Assembly (NCBI GenBank): GCA_963691655.1
Contig: OY829328.1
Span: 6,228,204 to 6,292,203 of the forward strand
Length of the DNA stretch: 64,000 nucleotides
Origin: Toxonevra muliebris
Taxonomy: Eukaryota; Arthropoda; Insecta; Diptera; Pallopteridae
Direction: 5' to 3'
Of the stretch, positions 13,701 to 28,700 are shown in pieces. Position numbers and translations under genes: made by a program. Under the pieces are notes generated by a model. The model did not search any database and was not told where the DNA came from. It saw only the letters and a list, made by a program, of their open reading frames with translations. The number at the start of each line of letters is the position of its first letter. Position 1 is the stretch's first letter.

Positions 13701-16700
13701 AAAACAACAAAACTACATGGAAAAAATTTTAATTATTACGTTAGAAAATAGAAAACTTGTGTCGTATGTTCACTTATGTGGCTAAGTGTATATGCGAGTT
13801 GACATCTGTAAAACAACATAACGATTTATGTTTGAGTGTATATGTATTTATACGCATATATATATATATACACTTTTTGTGTGTGTGTAAAATATTAGAT
13901 AGCTAAAATTTAAGTGTATTCATAGTAATGTTATGCATAATTTAAGTGTTTGATATGAAATATTTATAAGCTCAAATATTTTGCTCATTTTTGGTAGTTT
14001 GAAATTGTGTTCAGCAATTGAGTTTTACATTTTCTGAGTGTATGAGTGTCTATGGCAAATTAATCGACGTTTACAATCTGATTTCATACATACATAGTGA
14101 ATCCAAGAGGGAGGGGGGTGGGGGGGGATTGAAACTAATAGTGGTTTCTTTTCTTGACAAAATGTTGCATTTTTTTTTTGCCTCGTGCGATGGCAACTAC
14201 TTTTTAATGTTACCTTCAACCCTGCCAAACTGTTGCCTTTTTCGTGCACGAAAAGAACGTAAAAATACAACCTTGTTAGAATCAGCTAATTTGCAGAGCA
14301 ACATTCTCACCCCGTCATGTAATTGAGTGCAAAAGTGTTAAATTTTTCCCCGCTCAGATAGCAATATGTTTTAGAAAAGAACACAATACTCTCTGAAAAG
14401 GTTGCCTCTTTTTCAGAATAGATCTCAAAATTTGACAGCCCTCGCACGGTGCTGAAATGTAACATTTTATCGAGAAAAGAAAACGCTATAAATTGAAAAA
14501 GTATTCCAAAAGAGCGTTAAATTGAGACGAAATAACTAAATATGGAAGATCTTTCGTTCTTCGATCTATTTTAGAAAAATTATTGCAAGTTAAAAATATT
14601 AAAAGAAACTCTATTAAATGGAAAAATAACTTCAAAATTGCCTTGTGTTCTTCATGTACATGGAGAAATTTTAATTATTTAATGCAAGTAATTTATATCT
14701 GGAATTTCATTTAAAAAAATGATCGGATTAATCTTAAAATTTTTTATTTTTTTTTATACCAGACAATGCAAACCGATTTTGAACCATTCATTACCATAAA
14801 AATAAAGGCCTAAAGGAGTCAGACGGCTTTGATAACACAGTCTTACTTTATGACCAACTCTTGATAGGCCACAAAGTATTTCGATTACTGAGTTATTAGT
14901 CTTAACGGGATTGCATGCAATACGACAGCTGACGAGTTAAGTAAAGCTGCCTTTAATACTAGAGCTCAGTTGTGAGATAAACTGGTCCTTGCAGAGTCAT
15001 CTCGACAAGAGCTAACTGCAGGAATGATTCCCTTACTTCTCATATTCTGCACTATTTTAAAAATTCGACACTTGATATTTTCCATGTAATATAATATACG
15101 TGTACTACTTACCAAGCAACCTGATCATAATCAATATTAATATTATTATTTAATTTAATGCTATCTGCATTATAAATAAACATATCTATGAAAATTAATT
15201 ACTTTTCGTTGACAAACATAGACTCACACTTCTGCACACCAACACTCCTACCTACAGAATTATACTAAACCTAAATACAATACTCACATCAACTGGGCAC
15301 ATACATACACACACACACACACGATAATCTGCAACAGTGTATATAGTTAGTACATAAATGTTCCAAATAACTATTTCTAGGTTATAGTTACTTGCAATCA
15401 ATGCTGCTTATACACAGTGCCACTTACTTCATTGGATAAATGGCATTGTTAAATGATGGCAACCTTTTGTTGGTAGATGATGCGGCTGTAGCAGCAAAAG
15501 AAGCAGCAACAGCAACAAGGAAACTTAATAATGATTAAATAACAAATTGTATACATTTCAAATTTAAATACGTAATTTAAATTCAAATAGATTGGATGAA
15601 AATGTTAAGGGCAATAATAAATAGTATGAAGTGCGACAAATATAAACAGAGAGAGAAAGAGAGAGAGGAGGAGAAAGAGAAGAAGAAGGAGGAAAAGAGC
15701 ATAACCTGCAGACAAATTTCATCGGAGACTGTGCTGTAACAATGACATTACTAAAACAAATACAAATTGCAATTGATTTAATTCACCAACCAAATTGTAA
15801 AATTGCCAATGGCATTTGAAAGTACAAACACCAGCACTATCCACCATTAAATACAACAATAGTTTCAAATATCCCCACGCTACGCCTCATCGTTCTCAAC
15901 ATTATCCATCCACGTTTTCCATTCACCTACTGCATGACAATCACCATTACCAAAATGTTGGTGCTAGCAGAAAATCAGCTTATAAATTGCAGTCGAGATA
16001 CTGTACCGAAGTAATGCAATGAATATATGCAATGGACATGTATGTAAATGTAAGTGTATATACGGGTATAAATATATGTACTTGTGTGTGTGTGTGTGTG
16101 TTTCTGTGTGATCAGCATTGCATATCGTAAAGACACATATAGCAGCTACCACATTCGTTTTGAAGCATCAACATCATCAGCAAAATAAAACGACATTGAC
16201 CAAATGTAACAACATTTGAAAATCAATAAATCTCTGAGTGGTCGAGAGGCACGTACCTTTTACATAAATCCATACTACGATGTCTGTTTGTCAGTTTGTC
16301 TGTTTGTCAGGCGTATCATCAATGTCACATTGGGGTTGACATGAACAAAGGCAAACTTGCAAATATTAGTAGTAGTAGTAGTAGTAGTAGCTGTACAAAA
16401 ATACTACGACAACTGCATCTCGTGTGACAAGTAAGCAAGAGAGAGCTATCGGTACATGCCACACGCCACATGTAACATTCCATATCTAAATGTTATTTAT
16501 GCTTAATTTTTCAGCAGAAATTTAAATGTTTTTTAAAACAAAGTTGTAGTTTTAATAAATATTTTATTTTTAACAACTCATTCATTCATTTCTGTTATTT
16601 GATTTGTGTAAATAAAAAACTCAAATATGTGTATATATGTATTTTCTATGTAAATTTGTACAAGGAGTTATGGATAAAGTTTTAATTACACATAGTATAT

Positions 16701-19700
16701 GTATCTATTTAAATATATATATTTGCATCAGAGCCGTAGCCAGAAATTTTTTCGGGGGGGGGGGGGGGGGGCGGTTTCATTCGAAGAAAATATTCATAAA
16801 TAATTTTTATCAAACTGATTTTTAAATACAATAAATTAAATCAATGATACATTTGATGGACCCTATAAAATTAAAATTTTAGGAAAAATTTTCCGATTTT
16901 TTTTAATCTTAACCTCAAAAAAATGGCCAAAAGTGACAAAAAATTCCAAGAATAATCAAATTAAATTTTTTCAAATAAATATTATTCAATGTGCATTCTA
17001 GTGCATTTTTTTTTATCGTGAGGGACATAATTTCATTAATTCATTGACTTCCCATTTCTGATGATGTACCCAACCTCAAAAAAATTACCAAAAATAGTAG
17101 AGGCTCATTTTTTTCAAATGATCATCATTGGGAATTTGAGCCATTATCAATGATAAGGAACCCGGACGAGGTTGGCTTATATTCCCTAAATTCGTAAAGA
17201 CACAGCATTGAAAGAGATACTTCTAGTCGTGGTGCTCTGAGCAATAATGAGTTAAAAAATTAATTACATTTTAAGATTGTCTTCTAAGACTGCATGGGTT
17301 TTGCTAATAAGATGGAGTTTTTGCGAAAGAACACGAATCTGAGGTCAAAAACTTCCCATCACGTAACGTTTTAGGAAAAAATGGGGTTCAAGCAAGTCTT
17401 ATTTTACAAGGATCCGATAATTTTTTTTATTTTTATTAATTTTTAAACTTTTCAAACTGATTCAGGACGAACCCTTAAGTCAAAAACAGTTACTGAGCCA
17501 GAAAAACTATTAATGCAGGAGTGCTCAGTATCACCTTCTCTTTTTGAATCCGTAGTCAAACCTCATGTCGAAGAAAATAAATCGGATTTGATCGCTTAGT
17601 GTAACTAAGATTTCAAATTTATTTTTTATATTTGACTTTTTAGATAAAAAAAACCGATGGAGGTAAAAATATCGTTAAATAGATTTTATTTTGACTTTTT
17701 TTCCATCCATTGGCAATTAATCTGAAAAATTAGAATAAAGTGTACACATTTCGGGGGGGGCGGGGGGGTCAGAACCCTCAACACCCACCGCCCCCCCTAA
17801 ATACGGCCTTGATTTGTATAATAAAAACGAAAAAACTTTTTTTTTACTCTTGCATGACTCATGTCAGAGTTTTCAAACCTGAACTATGTAGTTTAAAACA
17901 ACAAAACTGTGTTTAATTTATAATGAGGATCTGATTCAAAATATTTATTTACTAATTATTTAACTTATTTTATGTCAGCGTTAAAATTTACGCAAAATAT
18001 TAAAAAAATTTCAACTAATGAAAGAATCCTTTGTGTGGAACATGCTAACTTTGGAAATAAATTTCTGCACACAAAATAAAATGCTTAAAAAAAATTCTTT
18101 TTCTTATAAAAATAATAAATATAAATTATTATTTAAAAAATATTACCACATGTTGCTTTTCAACTTATTTCTTCCATACTTTTGTCACTCGTGATTTTCT
18201 TATTTTTCCAGCATATTTCTCATATCAGTGTAAGTAGTTGAAGTAAAAAGAAAACGAATAATTTGCTGTCATTTACATTTTGTTTTATAACAAAAATCTT
18301 TGTGAAATTTTGTTTTTGCTCATAAAAAATCATGAAAATCCATCATATTCAACAGAATAGTGACAGCAGCAACAATATACATCGGGTATTTTATGGGTTT
18401 TCTTTATTTTCATTTTTTCATTTGTCGGACACACCACAAAAAAAAAAATAAAAAAATAAAACGAAAAGCCTCAAATAATTTAATAATAAAATATAATGCG
18501 ATAATATTGGTGCTGATGATGGTGCTAGTATTGTTGATGTTGTTGCTGTTGTCAGTAGGAAAAACATACAGAAATATCAACAAAATCATCATCAAACCAG
18601 TAGCAGTGACAAAAATCTCATATATTTCATTTGCTTCTCATCAGTAGTATTTTCTTGTTTCTACTATGAATTTATGTAATACAAATACATATACACATGA
18701 TACACAAATACATTTATGAGCCATACATATACTATACATAAACACATACAAAAGTAATTCCTTTTGCTTTGATATAGTAATGCCATCAATGTTTTTTATG
18801 TATTGTTGCTATCTTGCCCCTAATCCATAATCTAAATATGATGAAATAATATGTATGAATAAGTTTTTTTTTTTTGCTTTGTCCGATTTTGTATATTTGT
18901 ATGAATGAACATATGTTTATGTGACATAATTTTTCCGCTTGATTGCAAAAGTTTTGACATTCAATGTAGATAGAGAGATTTACAAATTTCTGACTTTGTT
19001 TTTGGACATAATAATTTAGTAATTAAATATTTATATGAAGCATATTATAACAAAAAAAAAACAACATATCCATAGAGATAATGAATTACATTTTGATAAT
19101 TTAATTTTTGGCACTACCATACGTATGAGTGATTTTTCTTTCATTTATGCATATAAATAATTCCGATGCCATAAACAAATGCGTCAAAATAATTTCACAT
19201 CATGAAATAATTACATATAAGTAAATAATAATAACACATAGTATGAAAATGGGAAACTCTTACATCGGCTAAAATATTTATAAATTAATGAAACTAATTT
19301 CGATTAACGCAAAATTGAACGCAGTCTGGAACATCAAAGAAATAAATTCAACAAAATACTTATGTAATTAAAATGCTCCAAAAGATTAACAAATTTGAAA
19401 CATATTTGGACTACAGTTTCAGTATTTTTCACAATTAGAAACGTATTTTCTATCTCTTAGAAATAAAATATAGTAACGTAAATGAGGGTAATTCGGATCG
19501 ATGTATATAATTCGGATCGATTTTGTTTTGCTAATAACTTTTCTTTGGTATTTTTTAAAATTATGTCCGAACGAGAATTGTTTCCTCTTTCTAATGGTAT
19601 GTAACACTTACACACTTACTCACTTAGAAACCCACAAATCTTATAACAATAAAAACTTTTGTGCTGGTAAGTATTTTTAAATAATTTATATAGGGTTTTG

Positions 19701-22700
19701 TTCACTAAACATTCTGCTATAGTTTGGTAAAAATAAGCACCATTTTAGAAAACATACTAAAATAGAAATTGAGTTTTAAAATCTACTTGCATATAATTGG
19801 GATCGATGATCAGAATTACCAGCGAATGAGGTGTTTGCATAATTACATAATTTAGAAAAACTATATAGTTTTAATTAATGAAAGTTTTTTAGTTGTGATT
19901 TAGATATATTAGATAATGTTTGCAGGTAACTCGGATCGACCCTTTGTTGAGAGTGTTTTTGTAGAATTTGGATTCAAAGTTTAGATCAACTTGAAAAATA
20001 TTTTGAATTTTAGTCAACAATTTTGCATTTTAAAATTGAAAAATTTTTTTTTTATTAAAATATTTATTGAAATTAGTAGCGTTTCTTAAAGTTATACCAA
20101 TTTTGAAACTAACAAGTAATTTTTAGTCAAATTCAATATGAAATATATTTTTAAAAACTAGTTTGTGTTAAATGATTAGTATTTTTTTTATTCCAGACTA
20201 CATTTTAATTTTTTACTATGTCAATATACTTATAAATATTAATTCAGAAATTGCATAGAATGATTCAAAGAAATAATTTTTTATATGCTTCATTGTGCAT
20301 CAGCTTATGGGCATGGTCACGCACTACCGGATCCAGAGATTTACCTTAAGGAGGTTAACATTTGTTCATCCCTTTAAAAATTTTTTTTTTATTTGTGGCT
20401 GATGATCAAATATATGAAATTCTTATCAGTATGGAAGGGGGGAGGTTGCAGAGGCGTTGGGGGGTGGGGGCAGACGGGGGAAGTTGGGAGGGGGCGGTTA
20501 TGGTGGAGTTAGGGGGAGTTTAGGGGGAAGTTGGGAGGGGGACTGGGGTATTTAACCCCAAATCCTTCCCCTTTTCTATGCTCCTATTCGCTATTGCTTC
20601 TACGTAAGTTTGAACAGTCCCATACTTTTGTTTTTAATATATTCGCATCTATCGCCCAACCATAGCCTCTTCCCCTATTTTTGATACGCCCATAAGAAGG
20701 CCCATAATAGAGAATTAGTTCAGTGTGAAACAAGTAAGTCTCCATATCAAATTTTATTAATTTAGCTCTATATGGTATTCGAAGATATTGAATTTTTGCG
20801 AAAATACCACGCCCACTTTGAGATACGGTCAAATTTTATAGCCCACAACATACATACAAATACATCTCTACACCAAATTTCACGAAAATCGGACAAACGG
20901 TATATGATTACATAAGGAAAATACTTAGATTTAGACAACAATTTGTATGTATTTACGCATACATACATCAATTTTTATATATATATACTTTCCTTAAACA
21001 CCAAGTTTATCTTTTGCATCTAAATAAACCTCAAATTATAGAAACTTTGAATTACATGCACACTCAATTTTTCGATCCGAATTACATGCAATCCATTTTT
21101 TCCGAAGAAAAAAAGTTATGTCTTGTTTTGTTTTGGTAGTGAGCAACTTTAAAAGAGGAAGAAATATGCTTTAATTTGGTGTTAAATTTTTTTTTTTCAT
21201 AAATCTGTAATCCTTATTTTTAGCGCTCAAAGTTTCTTTTGCAAAAATCGATCCGAATTACCATCATTTGCGTTATATCTAAAAATTTAAAATTAATTGA
21301 AAAATTACGGAAAATTAACCGAAATCTTTAGTATGCAGCTATTTCCAAATCAAATTAAAGACCTACATAAATAATATTAAGCCTCGGTTTTTTTCACATA
21401 GTGTAATTAATAAACACAATCAATAACTGGTTTATGATTATTCCAAATATTTACAATTGGAACAAAATTTACATCTAAACGCGATTCGGTTTATGTTACT
21501 TCAAATTGTATTAGCATTGATTTTAATGTATGTGAATATAAGTTTAAATTTAATTTATTTACTATCTTTGATTAATGATAAAATTAGTCTGTATAAATAA
21601 ATAAATAAATTAAAAGAGAAAAGTATCACTCATACGCATGGTAGTGCCGAAATTAGTAGATGGGATATAATCATATAAACCATCAAGGCCGTATTTAGGG
21701 GGAGGTTTTGGGGGTCCTAACCCCCCCGCCCCCCCAAAATGTGAAAACTTTTTCCTAATTTTTGATATTGATTGCCAGTGGATGGAAAAAAGTCAAAATA
21801 AAATCTATTGAACGATTTTTAAAAATTTTTAATCGGTTTCTTTCTAAAAAGTCAAATAAAAGAAAAAATTTGAAAAATAAATTTAAATTGAAATCGTACG
21901 AAGTTGTGCTACATGGCCAAAAACGGTATTTTCAGGGGTTTCAACCCCATTTTTCTAAAACGTGACGTAATGGGAAGTTTTTGACCTCAGATTCGTGTTC
22001 AGGATGAAAAATTCATTCGCAAACACTGGGAACAATATTGTTCACTAAACCCATGCAGCATAGTGGTATTGAATAAGCTTCAAAGTTCTTAATCTTAAAA
22101 TATAATTAATTCTTTAACCCATTATTGCTCAGAGCACCCGACTCGGAAGATTTCAATGCTGTGACTGCACGAATTTAGGGATTATAAGCCAACCTCATCC
22201 TGGCTCCCCATCATTGATAATGGCCCAAATTCCCACTGATAATCATTTAAAAAAAATTAGTCGCTGACTATTTTTGGCATTTTTGATCATTTTTTTGAGG
22301 TTATGTTCATTATCAGTAATGGCAAGTCAATGAATTATCGAAATTATGTCTTTCACGATAAAAAATGTATTGGAATCCACATTGAATAATATTTATTTGA
22401 AAAAATTTAAATTGATTATTCTGTGAATTTTTTTTGTCATTTTCTGCCATTTTTTTTAGGTTAAGATTAAGAAAATTCGGAATCAAAAATTTTCCACTTT
22501 TCTCCCTAGTCTGTTAGGGTACATCAAATGCATCATCGTATTTAAACATTAGTTTCATAAAAATTTTATATGAATATTTCGTCGAATGAAACGCCTCCCC
22601 TCACCCCCTCCCCCCCGAAAAAAAATCCTGGCTACGGCCCTGTAAACCATAATTTACTTCGAATTGTTAACGAGAGTTTAACAAGAAGAAGAATAAATTG

Positions 22701-25700
22701 GAAACATTGATTAAGCTATATAACATGAATTTTTTTGTATATTTACTGACATGATGATCACTGAAAGTTTTAGAAATACTTGAGCTGAGGTTTAAGTAAA
22801 TTATCCATTACAATTTAATACAAAATAACACCAGACCCCTTTCTCCCCCCTATTTATGTATTATTGAATATTCAATAGTTTTCATGTTTTTCAATTTCGC
22901 GGAAGCTTCTTAAATTTTTCAAAATTCCACTTGATCACTTATTGTTCAACAACCAAAAGAAGCAATCAAGTTATGTAAACGACAAAACCGAACTTGAGGT
23001 TTCCAAGCTGACACACAAACATTTGCATCATCTCGCATACACTCATGCACACATAAAATGCTACAAAGTCAAACTTAACCTTATCGACGATGAGCAGCGC
23101 ACGCACACACATGCACACAAGCATGCAACCACAATGAATTATAATACCACTTATGCTATTATCGTTATATAGCTACCAACTCATTATTCGAGTATAATAC
23201 ACAAATTTGAATAGTAAGAATAGTACATCACAATGACTTTGTCTCTGTCATTTGAAATTGCGAAAAAAGTTAACGTAAATCAAGTACGAGTATATTGCAG
23301 TTAAAATGGAAAGAAGTAGAAGAGCGTCAACAATACAGGAAGTAGCTTAAAGGTAAAATTTGTGTGGTACATTAAGAACACATATTCACACACACACGCA
23401 CACACACATTCACCAATATGAATATGTAGTTTATACCTAACTACATTTCAGCTTCATTGAATTTGTCATTGAATAAGTTCATTCGCTAGAAAGGTATACA
23501 TACTTACATAGAATATACGATATGCAGAATAGTAGATACATTTATACGTACCATAGTGAGCGGATTATATCCCACAGTTGTTGTCTTGCGGAACGGATTC
23601 GAGAATGGCAAGTCAACATTAAGCAATTTCAAATTGTATAGATCGACCACATAACGTATTTGTGAATGATTGTCGGTACCAGAGTCGATGGCATATAAAT
23701 GACCGCAAACAATGAACATTTCACCAAATTTACGATGATCCAAGGTGATATTGAAATTGTATTGCATTTTCAGATTTTCAGCATTCAACTGCAAAAAGAA
23801 ATGAAAAAAGTAGAAATGGATAAAAGCAAAAAGGAATTGCGTTTACAGAAATTAAAATTCAAAACGAAACGAAATTAAATGAATTCAAAAGTACAAGGAT
23901 TGTGAAGATGGATTGTAAATGTTCTTAAATGGAATTTATAGTTGAATATACAAGTACAGGTAGTATTGCTTGTTATTGTATTGTTGAAGTAGTTAGTGCT
24001 AATGTTAACCTAACCACACTTGGCTTTAATAAAGATATAGGCTAATGGGGTGATACTTTGGTATTATTAAAATAAATTTAATAAATTAGACTCCATTTCA
24101 GATTTTTTCAAGATTAATATCTAGTAATGTTTTGTGTAATAAAATATTTACTGCATTTTTCTACGATTTCTTTAAATATCTACTGTATATGCAGTATGTT
24201 AGGTTAGGTTGTTGGGGCTGTTCATGAGGAAATATGAACACACTGAGACCTATTGGTCCATTGTGATACCCTATGGGGCGAGTAGTTACCTCTTAATCCC
24301 ACCTAGTCAAACTATTTTGTGCTTTCTATGAAGCGAAGTAAGTCTCTGATTTTAGAGGATGCGAGTTCTGTAAGTTTTTCGTAGAAAGGTTCTCCCAGAG
24401 TATTTTGTCTGCGAGCCACTAGAGCAGGGCAGTGACATATAAAGTGGAAGATTGTTTCTTCTTCCTCTTCGTTTCTTCAGCTTCGGCAGAAGTCATTATA
24501 GGGAAGACCTAGTCTCCGGGCATGACTACCGATAGGGCAATGTCCGGTTAGAATAGAAATTACCCTGCTTGTGTGGACTCGGTCCAGGTTTATGAGTGCT
24601 TTAGTGCGTTCTGGATTTAGCCTAGGCCAAAATTGCCTAGCAATGCAGCAGGTTGGTTCTATTTCCCATCTGCTTTCCGCAATACGGTAGTGGTGGTTTT
24701 TGATAAGAAGCTTGCATGTGGTAAAAAGTATACCCGCGTTGCCAGTGATGCATGAATTGCAGAGGGTTGTGCCAAGTCTGGCAAGATCATCAGCTTTACA
24801 GTTTCCCTCAATGTGTCTGTACCCAGGCACCCAAGTGAGGTGCTGATTGAACGCTGCGGCCGTCTCATTCACAGACGATCTGCATTGTAGGGCAACTATT
24901 GATGTATGTGAGAACAGTATGTACTATGTGCTGTCTCCGAACTTTCTCTGTAGTAACTCTCGAAGCAACTTGATTCCGCATGTGATTTTAGTATTTGATG
25001 AAATTTTCTAATTTTTGTTTTGGTGGTAGGCTCAGACTAATTTTCGGAAACATAAGAGCCATACAAAACAAAAATAAATTGGTTTTGTAGAAGTTCAGTA
25101 CAAAATAGAGAGCATATGGCTTGCACCACTTTCTAAGGAAACTGAATGAGGTTTTACTCTCAACGGCCCATATGTTATTATCAACTTAAGTATCAGAAGA
25201 ATACTCCTGATATCGTATATATTGTATGCCACCAATCTTACCCTTTTCAAGCTAATCACCTTTGATAAAACATTTGGCATTCAATTTCTTGTGGTAATCA
25301 TTAGATAGCCAAATAGACCCTAAGCTAGACACTTGATATTCCCAAAAACAACTAACAACTAACAAGCAGAGCAATTGCAATATGATCCCTTTACAAACTC
25401 GAAACATATCGATAAAATCTTTCGGCACTTTCTCAAAGAAATAAATTTGTTCATTAATAGACTAACCATCATTTGAAATTTACAAAGTTTCTTTAGATGG
25501 ATTGATTTTTAGAGTCAAAGAAACCAGAAAGCGGTTTAAACTTCAACAGCTCCCCTTAAAGTCCCGTTAGGCACTCTTCACTTTCATAGTTTCCATCAAT
25601 CACAAATAACTTTAAAATACTTTATTTACTTAAATTTAAAATTCTGAAAGAAAATATTGGCTGGCATAAGTTTACACAATTTTAAAGCATTGAACTAAAA

Positions 25701-28700
25701 AGTTGTTGCTCTGGTAATATTGAATTATCGAAAAAAACTTAATCTTCAATATCTGTATATCATTTCAAAAATATTCTTGTAGGAAATATGTATGTAAGTA
25801 TGTATCTTGAAGAAGGAAAAACTACAAACTTAATAGCTATAAAAATAAAACGATAAAAATCCGATTGTATACATAGTGTACACATACACATGCACATAGC
25901 AAATACAATAACGAAAGAAAAGAGCTTGAGCTATAATAAAAATATATGAGTATGCGGCAGGAAGGATACTCGATGACAATATCGCATCCGGTAGGATGCT
26001 ACAAGATTCAATTAAGAATAAAAATTTTATTTTAGATTTGAGAAAATGGAATTATTATATTTCACAAAAAGCGAGGAAAAAATTAAATGAAAAAAGTAAA
26101 AAAAAAACCTTATTAAATAGAAAAGAACTAAAGGAATCAGTGTGGAGAAAAAAATGAGCTTTTTGCACTTGAACTACAACGGGCAACTACAAACACAACA
26201 GCAACGAGAGAAGAAGCAGGTTATCTAAACTACCCAACGGGCCCGATTGTCAGCAGCTCGCCTGAGGAGTAAAAGGTCAGCACTTGTTGTTTTTGTTTTG
26301 TTAACGACCACTTGCTGCCGAAAAGCAATCGTTGCCGAAACAAACAACGACAAGATCGTCGTAATTTCATAGGGTGGCCAGACTATACTTTTTTTTTCGT
26401 TTTCAAACCGAAATATTCAGTAAACTCATCGTTTTCAAGCCGATAAACTTTTTATTACATTTTGGTCACACTAAAAAAAAAAAATGCAAACGAAATTCAA
26501 AAATAAACGTAGGAGTCAGTCGCGTGTTGTTTTAAGCGAAACGGTCATCGGCAATTGTTGAAAATAATTAAAAGGTATGAACGTATATATAAATGAAATT
26601 GAAAAAATATAACAAATGAAAAAATACCATATAATGCGTGTATATCTTTTGTATTTGCAGATAGTGTTAAAAGGGAAAATTTCGGCTTTAACCAATTTGA
26701 AGCAGCGATGAGGATCTTATAGATGATGCCGCAAGAAATTCCGCCGAAATAAATTAAACTTTAATCTTAAATACTTAGTTATAACTATAAGTAATATATA
26801 TTTGGTTATTTAAAAGTATTATTTTTGGCCATGAAGGCTTTTTTATATTACATTAAATAAAATAAATAAATAAATATAAAGTGTTAAAACATGAAAATCA
26901 AATTTTGCCCTTATTTTATAAAGCAGAGTGGAGGTAAAAACGAATGAACTGCTGACGCAAAGATTTCGTGAGAGGTCTTTTGAAGCACTTAGAAAAGAAG
27001 AAGAAGAATGTTGTAGAGCAGGGCAGTGGAAAAATGCGAACGAACTGCTGACGCAAAGATCTCATGGGAGGCCTTTCAAAGCACTCCAAAAGGAGGGTAA
27101 ACGGAGTGCTTTTTTCCAATGACATGCAATGTTAAAAACGTAATGGTGTGTCATACGGAGAGGAAGCGCCTCCAGCTGACTTGTCAGCACTCCGAAAGGC
27201 CTTTTGGAGAGCTTTTTTCCCCGTTGGGTACAGACACACACACACATACCAACGCATATAAATATACGTACAAATATAGAAATAAAATTCACAATCCAAT
27301 GAGTATCATCAATGAGCGACGAATGAATTGCGAAGCATACTTCACAGCGTATGTATGTAGCCTTGCGTGTAGGTATTGTGAGTGTTTTTGCTACTTCTGT
27401 GTTTTGTGTGCTTGTGCTATTTACAACAAAGTGCTCAATAAGTGCAAAACTAGCATAAAAGATGTCGCTATGCTATTCAACATTTTTTTTTTTTACTCTC
27501 GTTTCAAGTATTTTGTTAAGTCTTCATTGTTTTGTTGTGAGTCTCCTTCACGTGTATAGATATGCATTAGTATATGTGTGTGTGTGTGTATATATGAATT
27601 TTTCTTACCTTTGCAACAAGCGTGTTGTTTGAATCATGAGTACTATAGATCACCCACAGGCCAACCTCATCCACGTTGAAGTCCATGTAATTGTGATCAG
27701 TCGAGTACAATTTATTCTTGGTAGCAATGCCTGCGTATGGCAATTGTGTTGCTGCAAATATATATGAAAATAGATATAGAGACTTAATAATAAAATTCAA
27801 CTACGAAAATGTTACTATTGAATGTGACATTAAATTGTCTATGACTTTTCCTTAATTCATTCAGCAAACCTTACTGGTTTAGAGCCACAATTACTGTGAT
27901 CGTGATTGATTGTTTTGATTGATTGATTTGAAGCCATATTGAAAATATTATTTTCACATGAATGTTATATTTGAGTTACAAATGCAACCTTAATCTATTC
28001 ATCGTTTTGGCAAAATAATGCAACATTCTTGCGCTACATAGGAATATACCGTAAAATGCAATGAGCAAAAAGCACACAATTTTATTGTGCTGTAATAAAC
28101 GCGAAGAGATGCATCATTTAGTGTAAAGTGACATGTGATTCATTTATATAAGCGTTAACTAATGTCAGTGTAGATATTCTTGTGTGTTTGTCAAATGCCT
28201 GGCTGCAGGGTGCATGCTGTTAGTTACACGATAAAGTCAAATATTAAGTAAACATGATTACTCGAGGAAACTACTCGTATTTTAATTAAATTAGAAAAAT
28301 ATATTATCTCATTTATCTAAGTTGTATTGTGTATGTATGTAATTTTCCATTACAGTGAAAGTTTTTGCAAATGCATGCAACATATTTAACCTTCGCACCC
28401 TTTTCTTTTATTTTGCCACAAATAAATTCATTAATTTGTCAAAATGATTGCGCACTATTTATTCTGTGCTCAGACAATGACAACAAAAAGAACAATAACT
28501 TTATTTTAATATCCAACAAAAACAAAAAAATGCATACTGCATACGACACCAAACAAATAAATTCAATAGGGTGTATCGAAAATAAGGAAAATGGGAAATG
28601 GAGGGAAGTTTAATTGAGAGTGGTCTTTAAACTTTTTAAAATTACAAGCATTCCTAGCTCCCTGTTTCTTGAGTTCAAAGCTACTTCTGAACCATAGAAA

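Larger units (their letters stand above)
15041..16720. other. Intron 14: microsatellites, no gene seen
   Basis: Holds an (AC)n run at 15306-15322, a GA-rich purine tract at 15647-15699, a (TG)n run near 16084-16101 and an (AGT)n run at 16368-16390. Short open frames at 15816-16022 and 15964-16152 are repeat-derived. Confidence 0.5.
19473..21276. mobile_element. Unclassified DNA element with AATTCGGATCGAT repeats
   Basis: The terminal 30 bp match at 27 positions in inverted orientation: left GTAACGTAAATGAGGGTAAT, right (reverse complement) ATAACGCAAATGATGGTAAT, each followed by TCGGATCGAT. The core motif recurs inside: plus orientation near 19509, 19797 and 19926, minus orientation near 21071. 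Repeated subterminal motifs are typical of transposase binding sites. No transposase frame was recognised and no target duplication could be fixed. A G-rich tract lies at 20433-20545. Confidence 0.65.

Noticed and set aside
16368..16390. Tandem repeats considered as a CRISPR-like array
   Set aside because: Simple trinucleotide microsatellite in a eukaryotic intron; no spacers.
27119..27559. 146-codon plus-strand frame
   Set aside because: It spans a degenerate repeat and an ACAC microsatellite, and overlaps the intron boundary region; no recognisable content.
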